This document shows positions 36,510 through 45,333 of a DNA stretch of 64,000 nucleotides, piece by piece. The stretch comes from UBA12481 sp942493265. Lineage in GTDB: Bacteria; Bacteroidota; Bacteroidia; Bacteroidales; UBA12481. Under the pieces are notes generated by a model, which had not been told where the DNA came from, searched no databases, and saw nothing but the letters and a program-made list of their open reading frames with translations. The stretch is taken from the NCBI GenBank assembly GCA_942493265.1, contig OW818688.1:1922001-1986000 (forward strand). Reading direction: 5' to 3'. The position numbers and the translations under genes are program-made. Position 1 is the first letter of the stretch. The number at the start of each line of letters is the position of its first letter.

Positions 36510-37226
36510 TTATCCACATGGTTTCAGACACTTGAAGTTTATATCTGTTTTTTTGTCACTAATAGGACAGGCCACCGATGTACATTTCATCCTGCCCTGG
36601 AGAATTCTTACTCCCCAAGGAATATACCCGGCACACATTAAAAAGGCACCGATTGAGCTTATCAGTTCAATATCAGGATTATTTAAAAGCAGAAGACCTG
36701 CAACGATGCACACTCCCTGCCATTTGCTGATAAACTTCTCCTTTAAAAGTCCGAACACCTGTATAGCTGCACCGATGGGTAATATTGGCAATAACCAAAC
36801 CACCCAGAGCATGCCAGCTTTGTTAACGATAACGTTGAGAAAGGGGACGAACTCCTGGAATTGCCCTTCCGGCAAAGTGTCAAATGCAGAAAGTACGAGA
36901 CATAAGGCCCCTTTGTCAACCGCCAGAATAAATGCTCCAAATACACCAATAATTCCTCCCCAAAAGCCAAGCTGTTTGCCTTTGCCCTGAACTACATTCA
37001 TGATACTGACCAATGCAATAATGATGACCGGCACGGCGAACATCACAATCAGATGCCCGATATGATACATGGGTTGATTGTGAAACCTGCCAACCAGTTG
37101 TTCAACGGTTTGAAGCGGTACAGCTTTGAACAAGTCAGGGTGCATCAAGAACCCGGATAAAAGCATAACCGGAAATGCAATAATTGATACGCCAAAACCT
37201 ATCTTCTTAATTTTCTCAATTTTCAT
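36510..37226 (-). CDS. Multi-span membrane protein of unknown function
   Basis: The 238-aa protein contains six hydrophobic spans, for example VSIIAFPVMLLSGFLM, IVMFAVPVIIIALVSI and AGMLWVVWLLPILPIGAAI. It ends in a Cys-containing tail (TSVACPISDKK ... CLKPCG). No transporter or enzyme signature is recognised. Gaps to its neighbours are 11 and 20 bp, so it belongs to the same operon as the receptor and the aspartic protease. The role may be to process or carry the imported compound; that is a guess. Confidence 0.6.
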   Translation of the reverse strand: MKIEKIKKIGFGVSIIAFPVMLLSGFLMHPDLFKAVPLQTVEQLVGRFHNQPMYHIGHLIVMFAVPVIIIALVSIMNVVQGKGKQLGFWGGIIGVFGAFILAVDKGALCLVLSAFDTLPEGQFQEFVPFLNVIVNKAGMLWVVWLLPILPIGAAIQVFGLLKEKFISKWQGVCIVAGLLLLNNPDIELISSIGAFLMCAGYIPWGVRILQGRMKCTSVACPISDKKTDINFKCLKPCG

Positions 37227-37237
37227 GTTTTTACTTA

Positions 37238-38230
37238 TTATAGTTTAACCTTACCGGTGGATATAGTCAGTTTGTTCTCCTGGCAGAATAACACGGGCAG
37301 ATGTTCCCGGCTCAAACAAAGAGTTAGTTCTTTCTTGATCAAGTTTATACAAACAATCCCCTTTTTGAAAAAGTCGAATCCCAGAACTCCACTCAACGGA
37401 TAATTGTAGGCCAGCGAGAGTGACCCCAGATCCATAATTATGGTTTCCATGGGTTGAAGTGGCTGGCCGCAAAGGACAAAATCATTCATGGTTCCGTACA
37501 TGACCTCCACTTGTCTGCTTCCTGAACCGCACAGACTGGACCTTTTGCTGATCGTTACGGCATTCATCACCTTCCTGCAGCATGAGCTGCTAAGCACATT
37601 TGCCTCGGCGCCTGTATCCAGGCAAAAATTTGCAGATTTTCCACCTAACGTGGCTGATACGAATGCTAGTCCGCCGGCCTCATGGATCGGACTAACCAGG
37701 GTGGTTTTCAGGGTATCGGCAATAGCACTGATCCTGTTTCCGGATCTGTCTATCCGGAAGAGCATTAATTCGCACCGGTTTACATCGATCACCATCTCCA
37801 GGTTCCTGAACAGGTTCAGCCCGAACAATCCCAGGATTTTCACACCCCGCCGGTTCTCAATGTGCCCCAGGTTGATCACATCGGCTAACACATCTTCAAA
37901 ATACAGATCAGAAAAGTCAATCCTGGATACCCGTGTTTGATAAACCTTTTGCACGCATCCTGTTATGCCACCAGCACTCTCCTCAGTCTCCCAAAGGGCC
38001 TTTCGGAAATAGGTGTGGTTAAGGACCAGCTTACTTGCGCCGGTATCAAAAACAAAATTGCCGGTTTGGTCACCAATCCTGGCTTCGATCAGCAACAGGT
38101 TTCCAATACGTTTTAATGGGATTGTGATCGCCTTAAAATCTCCCTTTGGTTCCTCCCCGGCATGGCAGGTGTTTTCAGGGCTCAGCAGGAGCAATATAAT
38201 CAAAATCAGTATTGAGAAGACCCGACACAT
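37238..38230 (-). CDS. Double retropepsin-like aspartic protease
   Basis: The 330-aa secreted protein (signal LILIILLLLSPENTCHAG) contains two aspartic-protease halves, each with a DTG motif: FVFDTGASKLVLNHTYF at about residue 60 and FCLDTGAEANVLSSSC at about 200. The hydrophobic-glycine motifs (VKILGLFGLNLF; LSGVLGFDFF) follow each. Retropepsins are usually homodimers; here both halves are on one chain, as in pepsin-like enzymes. It is probably periplasmic. It lies in a likely operon (24- and 11-bp gaps) with a dehydrogenase and a membrane protein gene. Confidence 0.78.
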   Translation of the reverse strand: MCRVFSILILIILLLLSPENTCHAGEEPKGDFKAITIPLKRIGNLLLIEARIGDQTGNFVFDTGASKLVLNHTYFRKALWETEESAGGITGCVQKVYQTRVSRIDFSDLYFEDVLADVINLGHIENRRGVKILGLFGLNLFRNLEMVIDVNRCELMLFRIDRSGNRISAIADTLKTTLVSPIHEAGGLAFVSATLGGKSANFCLDTGAEANVLSSSCCRKVMNAVTISKRSSLCGSGSRQVEVMYGTMNDFVLCGQPLQPMETIIMDLGSLSLAYNYPLSGVLGFDFFKKGIVCINLIKKELTLCLSREHLPVLFCQENKLTISTGKVKL

Positions 38231-38254
38231 ACTTTTTGCACTTCTGATGATTTT

Positions 38255-39187
38255 CTAATAAACTTTTATTGCTACTCCGCCTTTTTTATGTCCGTATGCA
38301 ACATATCGATGAGCCTCAACAATTTCCTCAAATCCAAAGCATTTATCAATGAATGGGTTTATATGTCCGGATTCAATCAATTCCTTGATGAATTCAAGCC
38401 GTTTAGAGTCTAACAAAAGGCTTCCATCATCAATTGATACATATTTTCCTCCTGGAGAAAGGGCTTTTTTACATGCCTCCTTCAATTCTGATGTCTTACT
38501 CTTGCCTACAGCATCAAGAATAAAATCGTATTTAACTCCCTGTACTAAAGTATCCTCCTTTGTATAATCAATTACCTCATCAGCTCCCAGTGATTTTACC
38601 ATCTCCAGATTTGATGTGCTGCACACCCCGGTAACTTTAGCGCCCAGATACTTAGCCAACTGAATTGCCATTGTTCCGGATGTTCCTGAAGCTCCATAGA
38701 TCAGAACATTTTGTCCGGGCAGGATATTCCCTTTTTCCATATATTGAAAGGCTAACAGTCCGCCATAGGCCGCGACGGTCGCTTCCTCAAAGGATATATT
38801 TCTGGGTTTTATGGCCAGACACCCATACGTCGAATCCGTCTCTTTCATGCATTTGTACTCAGCATAGGCACCCAGACCAAATCCGGTAAGCCCATAAACC
38901 TGGTCGCCCTTCCTGAATCTCTTAATATCTTTGCCTATTGATTCAATCTCCCCTGCCAATACCAATCCTATTATGGATTTTCTCGGTTTAGTCAAACCTA
39001 TCAGAAGACGCATGGGTATAAGAAACCGGATAGGTAACTGAGAGCCCCGGATAAAGATGTCGCTTGCAGTTACTGCTGTTGCATTTATCTTTATAAGAAC
39101 TTCATTATCCTGAGGAACAGGCTTTTCTACCTCTCTGACCTGAAGGACCTCCGGAGGTCCGTACTTCGTGCATACAATTGCTTTCAT
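38255..39187 (-). CDS. Zinc-independent NAD(P)-dependent quinone-type oxidoreductase
   Basis: The 310-aa cytoplasmic protein is a medium-chain dehydrogenase of the quinone-reductase type. It begins MKAIVCTKYGPPEVLQVREV, has the cofactor-binding motif in VLIYGASGTSGTMAIQLAKYLGAKV, and lacks the GHE and Cys zinc ligands of alcohol dehydrogenases. It would reduce an enone or quinone with NADPH. The upstream envelope-protein gene is 10 bp away and the downstream protease gene 24 bp away, so it is co-transcribed with them. Confidence 0.82.
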   Translation of the reverse strand: MKAIVCTKYGPPEVLQVREVEKPVPQDNEVLIKINATAVTASDIFIRGSQLPIRFLIPMRLLIGLTKPRKSIIGLVLAGEIESIGKDIKRFRKGDQVYGLTGFGLGAYAEYKCMKETDSTYGCLAIKPRNISFEEATVAAYGGLLAFQYMEKGNILPGQNVLIYGASGTSGTMAIQLAKYLGAKVTGVCSTSNLEMVKSLGADEVIDYTKEDTLVQGVKYDFILDAVGKSKTSELKEACKKALSPGGKYVSIDDGSLLLDSKRLEFIKELIESGHINPFIDKCFGFEEIVEAHRYVAYGHKKGGVAIKVY

Positions 39188-39197
39188 TCCGTATTTG

Positions 39198-39821
39198 TTA
39201 AAATTTTATCCCAAAATGAAGTCCTGGCTCGAACAGGAAATAGTTCGGCCATTTGCTTTCCACCTGGGCAAAGGCTTCCGGGACGTTTGTATTAGTTGGC
39301 CAGTGGGTAACGGCCACTGAAGGCTCAATAAAAAACCGGTTTTTAAAGAAAGAAAAATGATACCCCAAACGATAGGTCATAAACAGCTGATAGCCATTCT
39401 GAAGATGTTTATTGTCCTCATCAAAATATTTTTGCAGCATATTTCCTGCATCGATGGATGTATAGGCTCCTTTCCACCAGAAATGTTGAAATACTAAACC
39501 AATACCAAATGCCCTTACATATCCAGGATATCCTTCTTCCGGTGATTGAAATGATTTTCCGTAGGGTATTCCCAGGGGCCAGGCATATTTCCAGGTTTTT
39601 GCCTCTATTGAAATGACATTTTTAGGGGTTATCCGATAACCAAAGTTCAGTTGAACCAAATCAGGCGGGTTTGTATCGCCAGGGATAAAGTTCCCCAATT
39701 CCCAAAGTGTACTGCCAATGAAAAACTTTCGGTCAAGAGAATTTTGTTCTTGAGTTTGGCTATTAACCTTTGTAAAAGCCAGGGCAAGAACCATCACCAA
39801 TAAGAACAATTTGAATTTCAT
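39198..39821 (-). CDS. Envelope protein heading a six-gene operon; paralogue of the 28.9-kb protein
   Basis: I start at ATG 39821. The longer frame would run 18 codons upstream into the promoter leader, whereas 39821 gives both a signal peptide (FKLFLLVMVLALAFTKVNSQ) and a TTTG-to-ATG distance of 29 bp as in other regulon genes. The 207-aa product shares HFWWKG, YRLGYHFSFFKNRFFIEP and FLFEPGLHFGIKF with the 28860-29501 product. Both look like small aromatic-rich outer-membrane barrels. Five more genes follow in tight succession to 33334. Confidence 0.72.
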   Translation of the reverse strand: MKFKLFLLVMVLALAFTKVNSQTQEQNSLDRKFFIGSTLWELGNFIPGDTNPPDLVQLNFGYRITPKNVISIEAKTWKYAWPLGIPYGKSFQSPEEGYPGYVRAFGIGLVFQHFWWKGAYTSIDAGNMLQKYFDEDNKHLQNGYQLFMTYRLGYHFSFFKNRFFIEPSVAVTHWPTNTNVPEAFAQVESKWPNYFLFEPGLHFGIKF

Positions 39822-39849
39822 AATCTTTAATATAATTGAATAATGGACG

Positions 39850-39918
39850 CAAAGAAAATGATAACTCATTATCAATCAATAAGAAAAGTGATTAGCGGTC
39901 GGATAAAGGGACAAACGG
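39850..39918 (-). promoter_or_regulatory. LytTR-like promoter, site C (for the 39821 operon)
   Basis: Coding direction: half-sites CCGTTTGTC (39910-39918) and CCGCTAATC (39890-39898), 20-bp period. With the preceding A the first half-site reads ACCGTTTGT, which fits the LytTR consensus exactly. TTG is at 39877-39879 and TTTG at 39850-39853. Confidence 0.75.
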
Positions 39919-39941
39919 TCGAAAATTCTATTATGTGATTC

Positions 39942-40775
39942 TTATTTGATTGAATCCCCCAGCGGTTTCCAATCTTTATAAATCATTTCAAAGCCTGCAC
40001 ATATACTTTTAAATCCCAGCGAATTATGTGATTCATTCTTATAGTGTATATAATCCCAATTCAATCCCACCGGTGCGGATTTATCCAGCACATCTATAAA
40101 AGGGAAGATCCCCATCCCTTTTTCATTTGATAATGAGAGGAACAGGTTCTTTTTGATATCCCTGTGACTGTTAAAAAAGTCAGGCATCTTATTTATATAG
40201 AATTGGTCTTCATACCATAAGCTCGGATCGATGCAAATAAATGAGTCGAACAGGTCGGGTTGGTTTTCCATTGCATAAATAGCAAATAATCCACCGGCGG
40301 AATGTCCGATAATACCTCGTTCTGAAGAAGCTGGATACGTAGAATCAATGTAAGTTACCAACTCCGAGCTAATGAAGTTAAGAAATTTGTCTGCTCCTCC
40401 GCCGGTTGGGCACTCTTTCGAAGGGGATGGCAGATAATCTTTTTCCCTGTCACTGGATACGATCCCCACAATGATCATTGGAGGCATGATTTTCAGCACC
40501 ACAGAATAGTAATTGACTATTCCGTAAACGGCGAAGAGATTATTCCCAACATCCAAAACGTAAACGACCGGAAATTTTTCATCCGGACTGTCCTTGCAAT
40601 TAAATGGGGGAATGACTATTACGGTTTTTCTTTCATCAAGAACCTTCGATTCAATGTGGATTTTGTCTCCGATGATTAAATCGCCATATTTTCCCTGGGC
40701 AAAGCAGTTTCCGGATGGCAGTACGGATATCAGTAAGAAGAAAATCAGAACAGAGTTTTTTTCAATCGTTTTCAT
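39942..40775 (-). CDS. Secreted esterase of the Fes/EsteraseD type
   Basis: The 277-aa protein has a signal peptide (LIFFLLISVLPSGNCFAQ) and an alpha/beta-hydrolase domain of the PF00756 type: FPVVYVLDVGNNLF, PMIIVGIVSSDREKDYLPS, and the nucleophile elbow IGHSAGGLFAIYAMEN (GxSxG). The closing catalytic His is likely in NESHNSLGF. Relatives hydrolyse siderophore or sugar esters. It is a paralogue of 51034-51876 with the same position, one gene after a T9SS propeller gene. It follows 40873-42306 by 97 bp. Confidence 0.8.
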   Translation of the reverse strand: MKTIEKNSVLIFFLLISVLPSGNCFAQGKYGDLIIGDKIHIESKVLDERKTVIVIPPFNCKDSPDEKFPVVYVLDVGNNLFAVYGIVNYYSVVLKIMPPMIIVGIVSSDREKDYLPSPSKECPTGGGADKFLNFISSELVTYIDSTYPASSERGIIGHSAGGLFAIYAMENQPDLFDSFICIDPSLWYEDQFYINKMPDFFNSHRDIKKNLFLSLSNEKGMGIFPFIDVLDKSAPVGLNWDYIHYKNESHNSLGFKSICAGFEMIYKDWKPLGDSIK

Positions 40776-40872
40776 TACGAGTTTACTTTATGGTAAAATT
40801 TAAGTGAAAGACGATTGATTTTAGTTTATGTTACGATCAGAGGATTCCAATAACTGGCATTTGTAACCTTTC

Positions 40873-42306
40873 CTATTCCAGAATTATCTTCCGATAAAAT
40901 ATTTCACCATCTATGTCAAGTTTCAAAAAGTACATTCCTGCTGGATTACCTTGTAAATTGATTGTGGTTGTTGAACAGTTTCGGATAGTTCCGGAGAATA
41001 TTTCTTTGCCGATCCCATCGGTCATCAAAACCTTTGCATTTTCATAATCAGCTGTTCCAAAGGATAGATGGATCTTCTCCTTTGCCGGGTTGGGAAAACA
41101 CCGACAGCACTTTTCAAAGGGTTTATCCTCTAAGCCTGATGAATTCTCGATTTTTAATGAAAAGGAAGTTGAAGCAAAAGCCCCATTCGCATCGATTGCT
41201 TTTACTGTAATATTGAAATTGCCAGCCTCGGTTGGAATTCCATCAAATTTACCCGTTTCGGGATCGAAGGTTAGCCATGCAGGCAAACGGCTGGACACAT
41301 TGCAAGTTAACGTACTGGCCCCGTCATCGTCAATAAAGGTGCTTTCAGGAATGGTGAAGCTGAATGACTCTCCGACTTTTCCGGTCTGGTTTTTCAGTTT
41401 TGTTTTCAGATAGGGAAGAAAATTAGTGTGCTTTAAGCTATCGATCATATTATCAATGCGCACCCAGTATACATAGGTATCTGAGTAATCTGCCCGGGTT
41501 CCGGTCGTGTAAAACAGATATTTATTATCCGCAGTAACCACAGGGCCCCACATACCCTGTCCAAAGTTGATAGTTGAACCCAATCCTTTCGGGTTTGTCC
41601 AGCCACCATCGGTTTTGTGATAACTGATGCGCAATCCCTGCGGAGTTGCCATTATTATAAATGAATCATCCCTGGATATAAAGAAATCATAATTGTTACC
41701 GCTTGAATTCAATGGAAGACCTAAACTAACGGCAGTCGTGTCGCCGCCATGAGTTGACAAACTGCACCAGTCATTAGCTCCGATACCGGATTTAGGAATT
41801 GATGAAATATAGAAAACTCCCTTGTTGGTTCCTTGTAAATAATGGGATGTGTTCAGTTTCGACAAAACCTTAATTGGATTGCTCCAGCCAGAACCATTTC
41901 TGACTGACAAAAACGACTGGTAGTTTCCGTCCTGATAAAAAAGGGTATCTCCGGTAACGGATAATGCTGGGGCGATATAGCCTTCAAATACTATCGAAGG
42001 ACCAGTCCATCGACCATTAGAGTATAAATATTTTTTAATCCTGGGAGTATTAACAGGGTAGTATCCTTTCATCTCAGAATAATAAATTTCCCGTCCATCC
42101 CTGGAGAAGGTAACTCTCTCAGCTGCAAAGGAACCGGGGCTAACAACCAGATTGAATATTTTAGGATTATTGCCCGGTGGGGTTTGTCCAAGGAACAGAC
42201 TATCGGCCGGGATCGATTGTGCAAATCCCGGATTTAACAGCAATGAAAAAAGGATGGGAATGAATAAGGCTCTGAGCACTACGATCTGTAAATTCTTGAA
42301 TTTCAT
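40873..42306 (-). CDS. T9SS-exported PD40 propeller protein, copy 1
   Basis: I start at ATG 42306 (LQIVVLRALFIPILFSLLLNP, signal peptide); the longer frame would cover the promoter of site D. The 477-aa product has WD40-like/PD40 blades (FSRDGREIYYSEMKGYYP, DDSFIIMATPQGLRISY, KYLFYTTGTRADYSDTYV). A putative-Ig/cadherin-like domain follows (LPAWLTFDPETGKFDGIP), then a T9SS sorting domain (FPNPAKEKI ... NPAGMYFLKLDI). It is predicted to be on the cell surface. Paralogue of 51896-53374. Confidence 0.82.
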   Translation of the reverse strand: MKFKNLQIVVLRALFIPILFSLLLNPGFAQSIPADSLFLGQTPPGNNPKIFNLVVSPGSFAAERVTFSRDGREIYYSEMKGYYPVNTPRIKKYLYSNGRWTGPSIVFEGYIAPALSVTGDTLFYQDGNYQSFLSVRNGSGWSNPIKVLSKLNTSHYLQGTNKGVFYISSIPKSGIGANDWCSLSTHGGDTTAVSLGLPLNSSGNNYDFFISRDDSFIIMATPQGLRISYHKTDGGWTNPKGLGSTINFGQGMWGPVVTADNKYLFYTTGTRADYSDTYVYWVRIDNMIDSLKHTNFLPYLKTKLKNQTGKVGESFSFTIPESTFIDDDGASTLTCNVSSRLPAWLTFDPETGKFDGIPTEAGNFNITVKAIDANGAFASTSFSLKIENSSGLEDKPFEKCCRCFPNPAKEKIHLSFGTADYENAKVLMTDGIGKEIFSGTIRNCSTTTINLQGNPAGMYFLKLDIDGEIFYRKIILE

Positions 42307-42336
42307 AACTTCAGGTATTATTTTTGAATAGTTGCC

Positions 42337-42405
42337 CAAAGCAAATGATACGCCCAGTTCAATCAAAAGGAAAAGGGATTAGCGGTCAGATAACAGGATA
42401 AGCGG
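42337..42405 (-). promoter_or_regulatory. LytTR-like promoter, site D (for the 42306 gene)
   Basis: Coding direction: half-sites CCGCTTATC (42397-42405, inside the 3' end of the ketopantoate reductase-like gene) and CCGCTAATC (42377-42385), TTG at 42364-42366, TTTG at 42337-42340; all spacings as in the other sites. Confidence 0.75.
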
Positions 42406-43339
42406 GTTGGCCAGACCGGCGGTTTCCGGCTTTTATTTCCATCGGCAGAATACAATGATAAACGAACCGGTTAACAGGCACATCTATTCCGTGTTTTTCG
42501 GCAAGTTTTATAACAGTGCCGTTTTGATATTCAATTTCGGATGGCTTTCCTTCCCAAACATCCCGGGTTAATGAGGAGGTTGAGCCATAGTGAAATGAAT
42601 CTATTAATGCAACCGTTCGGTTTACATAATCCGGATCTATATTAATACCGATCTTTTGCGACAGCTGATAGATTTCGTTTAGCAATTCGAGCATCATTAC
42701 CCTGGTCTCATTGAGCTCCCTCAATTCTCCATAAGTTGTATTAGTCACTGCCAGTAAGCCACTTACACAGATAGCGATAAACTTTTTCCACAGGTCTGCG
42801 TGAATATCAGGGGAAATCCTGGATTTAATTCCTGCATCATCAAATACCGATTTAAGTGTCCCGACCCGTTCAGTTAGTGTATGGTTGAGTTCGCCGAAAA
42901 CAATTTCAGGATCCATTCCAAAATGCGAAATAACCCCGGGGGACTTTATTTTGCTGATAATCCGGCACAAACCACCGATGATGTTGGCTGGAGGAATCAG
43001 TTCAGATAATTCATCAGCTGCCAGTATACCATTTTGAAGCGGCAAAATCAGGGTATCGCTTTTCAAAAGGCTGCTCAGTTCTTTCCCGACAATCCTGACC
43101 TGCCAGGCTTTGACCGCAATGATTACCAGGTCGGCCGGCCCGATAGCCTTTATTTTGTCAGTCGCCTTAACCGGGGTTACCCGGAAATCGCCGTGGATAC
43201 TCTCAATGGTGAGGCCATTCTCCTGAATGGCTTTCAGATGTTCACCACGGGCCAGAAAAGTTACATCGTTTCCGGCCGTTGCCAGTTTCCCGCCAAAATA
43301 ACCACCCACTCCTCCGGTTCCGATAATTGCTATTTTCAT
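42386..43339 (-). CDS. Ketopantoate reductase family protein (PanE/ApbA)
   Basis: The 317-aa cytoplasmic protein has the N-terminal Rossmann motif IGTGGVGGYFGGKLATAG, the PanE central segment (AVKAWQVRIVGKELSSLL ... LPLQNGI, with the catalytic Lys region WKKFIAICVSGLLAVT) and a C-terminal helical domain (SLTRDVWEGKPSEIEYQNG), where the catalytic Lys and substrate-binding Ser/Glu lie in family members. It reduces 2-dehydropantoate to pantoate in known cases; family members also reduce other 2-keto acids. It follows a membrane protein gene by 12 bp and is probably controlled by site E. Confidence 0.8.
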   Translation of the reverse strand: MKIAIIGTGGVGGYFGGKLATAGNDVTFLARGEHLKAIQENGLTIESIHGDFRVTPVKATDKIKAIGPADLVIIAVKAWQVRIVGKELSSLLKSDTLILPLQNGILAADELSELIPPANIIGGLCRIISKIKSPGVISHFGMDPEIVFGELNHTLTERVGTLKSVFDDAGIKSRISPDIHADLWKKFIAICVSGLLAVTNTTYGELRELNETRVMMLELLNEIYQLSQKIGINIDPDYVNRTVALIDSFHYGSTSSLTRDVWEGKPSEIEYQNGTVIKLAEKHGIDVPVNRFVYHCILPMEIKAGNRRSGQPAYPVI

Positions 43340-43351
43340 TTTATGCTCTGT

Positions 43352-43936
43352 TTAGATTGCTGATGACTTAAATCCTTTTATAAAGAGCCATATTGGAAGA
43401 AACAATTCAAATAATCCACCTGGAAGATATATAAGCATACCTAACCCATCATTTATGTTAAAAATACTTAATAGGCTCACCACAACCCCGAGTAACAACA
43501 TAGCATACCCTACTATTCCAAGTGCTGATAAATATCGCGGAATAATTTTTGATTGATATAATAAATAAGAAAACATAAGACCTCCCAATGCGGTGAAAAC
43601 GAAAACAATCATTTCGTATTTCCACATTAATTTTAGTACTGATAATAAATAAATTCCTCCAATAATTATAACTACACACTCAATAACCCTGAAAATAACA
43701 TATCCCAGAGCTAATCCTTTGTTAAACATTTTTAATAGCGGAAACATCAAAACACCAATGCCAGCAACACCAACTCCACAAATAATTTCAAGAATTACAC
43801 CCAGAATCAGTGTTGATTGACTTTGAATTTCATCAGCTAAAAAGGATTTTATAAGGCTACTTCCTATCATAAATGTTAATGTCGAAACCAGAAATAGCAG
43901 ACCGACAATTATTGATGTTAATTTTATTGATTTCAT
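43352..43936 (-). CDS. DUF4386 membrane protein
   Basis: The 194-aa protein has about six hydrophobic segments (IIVGLLFLVSTLTFMIGSSL, LGVILEIICGVGVAGIGVLMFPLL, VVIIIGGIYLLSVL, and so on) and the layout typical of DUF4386: the CGVGVAGIGVLMFPLLK part and the G-rich C-terminal pair of helices. Function unknown. It is the first gene of a unit led by promoter site E, with the ketopantoate reductase gene behind it. Confidence 0.75.
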   Translation of the reverse strand: MKSIKLTSIIVGLLFLVSTLTFMIGSSLIKSFLADEIQSQSTLILGVILEIICGVGVAGIGVLMFPLLKMFNKGLALGYVIFRVIECVVIIIGGIYLLSVLKLMWKYEMIVFVFTALGGLMFSYLLYQSKIIPRYLSALGIVGYAMLLLGVVVSLLSIFNINDGLGMLIYLPGGLFELFLPIWLFIKGFKSSAI

Positions 43937-43963
43937 ACTGTTTATTTAGTTGAATATTAGACG

Positions 43964-44032
43964 TAAAGTGAATGATAAATCATTATCAATCAACGTGAAA
44001 AGTGATAAACGGTCGGTTAAAGGGATAAGCGG
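43964..44032 (-). promoter_or_regulatory. LytTR-like promoter, site E (for the 43936 gene)
   Basis: Coding direction: half-sites CCGCTTATC (44024-44032) and CCGTTTATC (44004-44012); with the A before it the second is ACCGTTTAT, an exact LytTR consensus match. TTG at 43991-43993; the -7 box is TTTA rather than TTTG (43964-43967). Distances as in the other sites. Confidence 0.7.
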
Positions 44033-44045
44033 ATCGGCAGTAAGG

Positions 44046-45329
44046 TTATTTTTCTAACTCGGTTTGTATTTCATTCTCAAATTCGGTATCGTATCCAATT
44101 TTTAAATGCTTCTCGAAAAGTTGCTTTAACTGAATCTTGGCCTTCTTGTCATTGGTTTTGCCATATTTATCGGACAGGTTAAGCAAAGCGTTATAATAAC
44201 CTGATGCTATTACTCCGGAAATACGGGGCATATCCGAATTAGTGAGCGTTTTATAATTAATCAGGTTTTTCTCCTGAAATACTTCCGCTATTTTTTCGAA
44301 ATTAAATTTGAACGCTGTTCCCTCCGTTTTACTGGGCGTTAACCGCGATACCAGCCCGCAATTCTGAAAATATATTTCCAACCCACCATAAAGTGTTGGC
44401 GAGCAAAAATTCGAGAAGTATATCGGGCGATGAGATAAATTGTCTTCAACAACCTGCAGCAGAATGGCCCTCTGGGGGCTCAGGTAACTGCGCTTTTTTG
44501 CCGTTTCGCTCTCAATCTTGGAGTGCATACGATCGGAAAACAAATCGGGATTTATCAACCAGTGCAGCCGGCTGCTGTCGGGCAACCCGAATTCCCGTTT
44601 ATCCGTGCCCGAAATGGCGATCGATACGGTAGTGGGTTCCCATTTAAACGGATGAATATCCATGATTTGTGCATCGGTAAGGTTCAGATCAATCTTCTTA
44701 ACCACACCTTTCAATCCATTTTTCAAAAACCGGACGTACCACGGACGGTCAATGTTCCCGATGGGGATGAGTGTAATATCGGTGCGAAAATTCTCATATA
44801 GCTGAAGATACATGCACACATCAAAATCGGCATTCCCACCGGTAAACAAAATTGCGTTTTCATCACAGCCATTGAGAAAATTCCGGCCAAACTCTTTTAG
44901 CCAGACCGGATACGCACCCTTTTCATCCGCCAGTTTGTAATAATACCTCAGCTTTTCCGCATCGGAATTCTGCATGGCCTGAAAAGCATTGGCGCTGCAT
45001 TCCGCCCCATAGAAATACTTTGCATCGCCATACCCGGGATTCAGTATCAAGGCTTTGTCGAGGTAGTTGAATATCCGCCTTGAGTATTCAAAATCGTATC
45101 CCTTTAAGGGCCGGCTGTCGTAGGCCCGGTAGTGATTGAACCACCCCAGGTAGTAAAAAACCTCGGCGTCATCAGGGGTTAGCTTTGCAGCCTGTTCAAG
45201 AAGAGCAATGGCTTCATTGTAATGTTCATTCCTGAACTCGTCCTGTGCGCGCTCTTTCAGTGATTGTTCCTGCCCGTATGCGGTTATTGTCCAAAAGACA
45301 ACAAGTACCATTGCTATGAGTTTTCCCAT
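44046..45329 (-). CDS. TPR protein with a DUF2723-like C-terminal domain
   Basis: I start at ATG 45329, five bases after the upstream stop, where a signal peptide begins (LIAMVLVVFWTITAYGQ). The 427-aa product has TPR units (AQDEFRNEHYNEAIALLEQAAK, VFYYLGWFNHYRA). A later domain with ENAILFTGGNADFDVCMYLQL and FRTDITLIPIGNIDRPWYV resembles the C-terminal soluble part of DUF2723 glycosyltransferase-like proteins. Unlike them it has no membrane helices. Its gene follows the tricorn-like protease gene by 5 bp, so the two are probably translated together. Confidence 0.68.
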   Translation of the reverse strand: MGKLIAMVLVVFWTITAYGQEQSLKERAQDEFRNEHYNEAIALLEQAAKLTPDDAEVFYYLGWFNHYRAYDSRPLKGYDFEYSRRIFNYLDKALILNPGYGDAKYFYGAECSANAFQAMQNSDAEKLRYYYKLADEKGAYPVWLKEFGRNFLNGCDENAILFTGGNADFDVCMYLQLYENFRTDITLIPIGNIDRPWYVRFLKNGLKGVVKKIDLNLTDAQIMDIHPFKWEPTTVSIAISGTDKREFGLPDSSRLHWLINPDLFSDRMHSKIESETAKKRSYLSPQRAILLQVVEDNLSHRPIYFSNFCSPTLYGGLEIYFQNCGLVSRLTPSKTEGTAFKFNFEKIAEVFQEKNLINYKTLTNSDMPRISGVIASGYYNALLNLSDKYGKTNDKKAKIQLKQLFEKHLKIGYDTEFENEIQTELEK

Positions 45330-45333
45330 GGTC

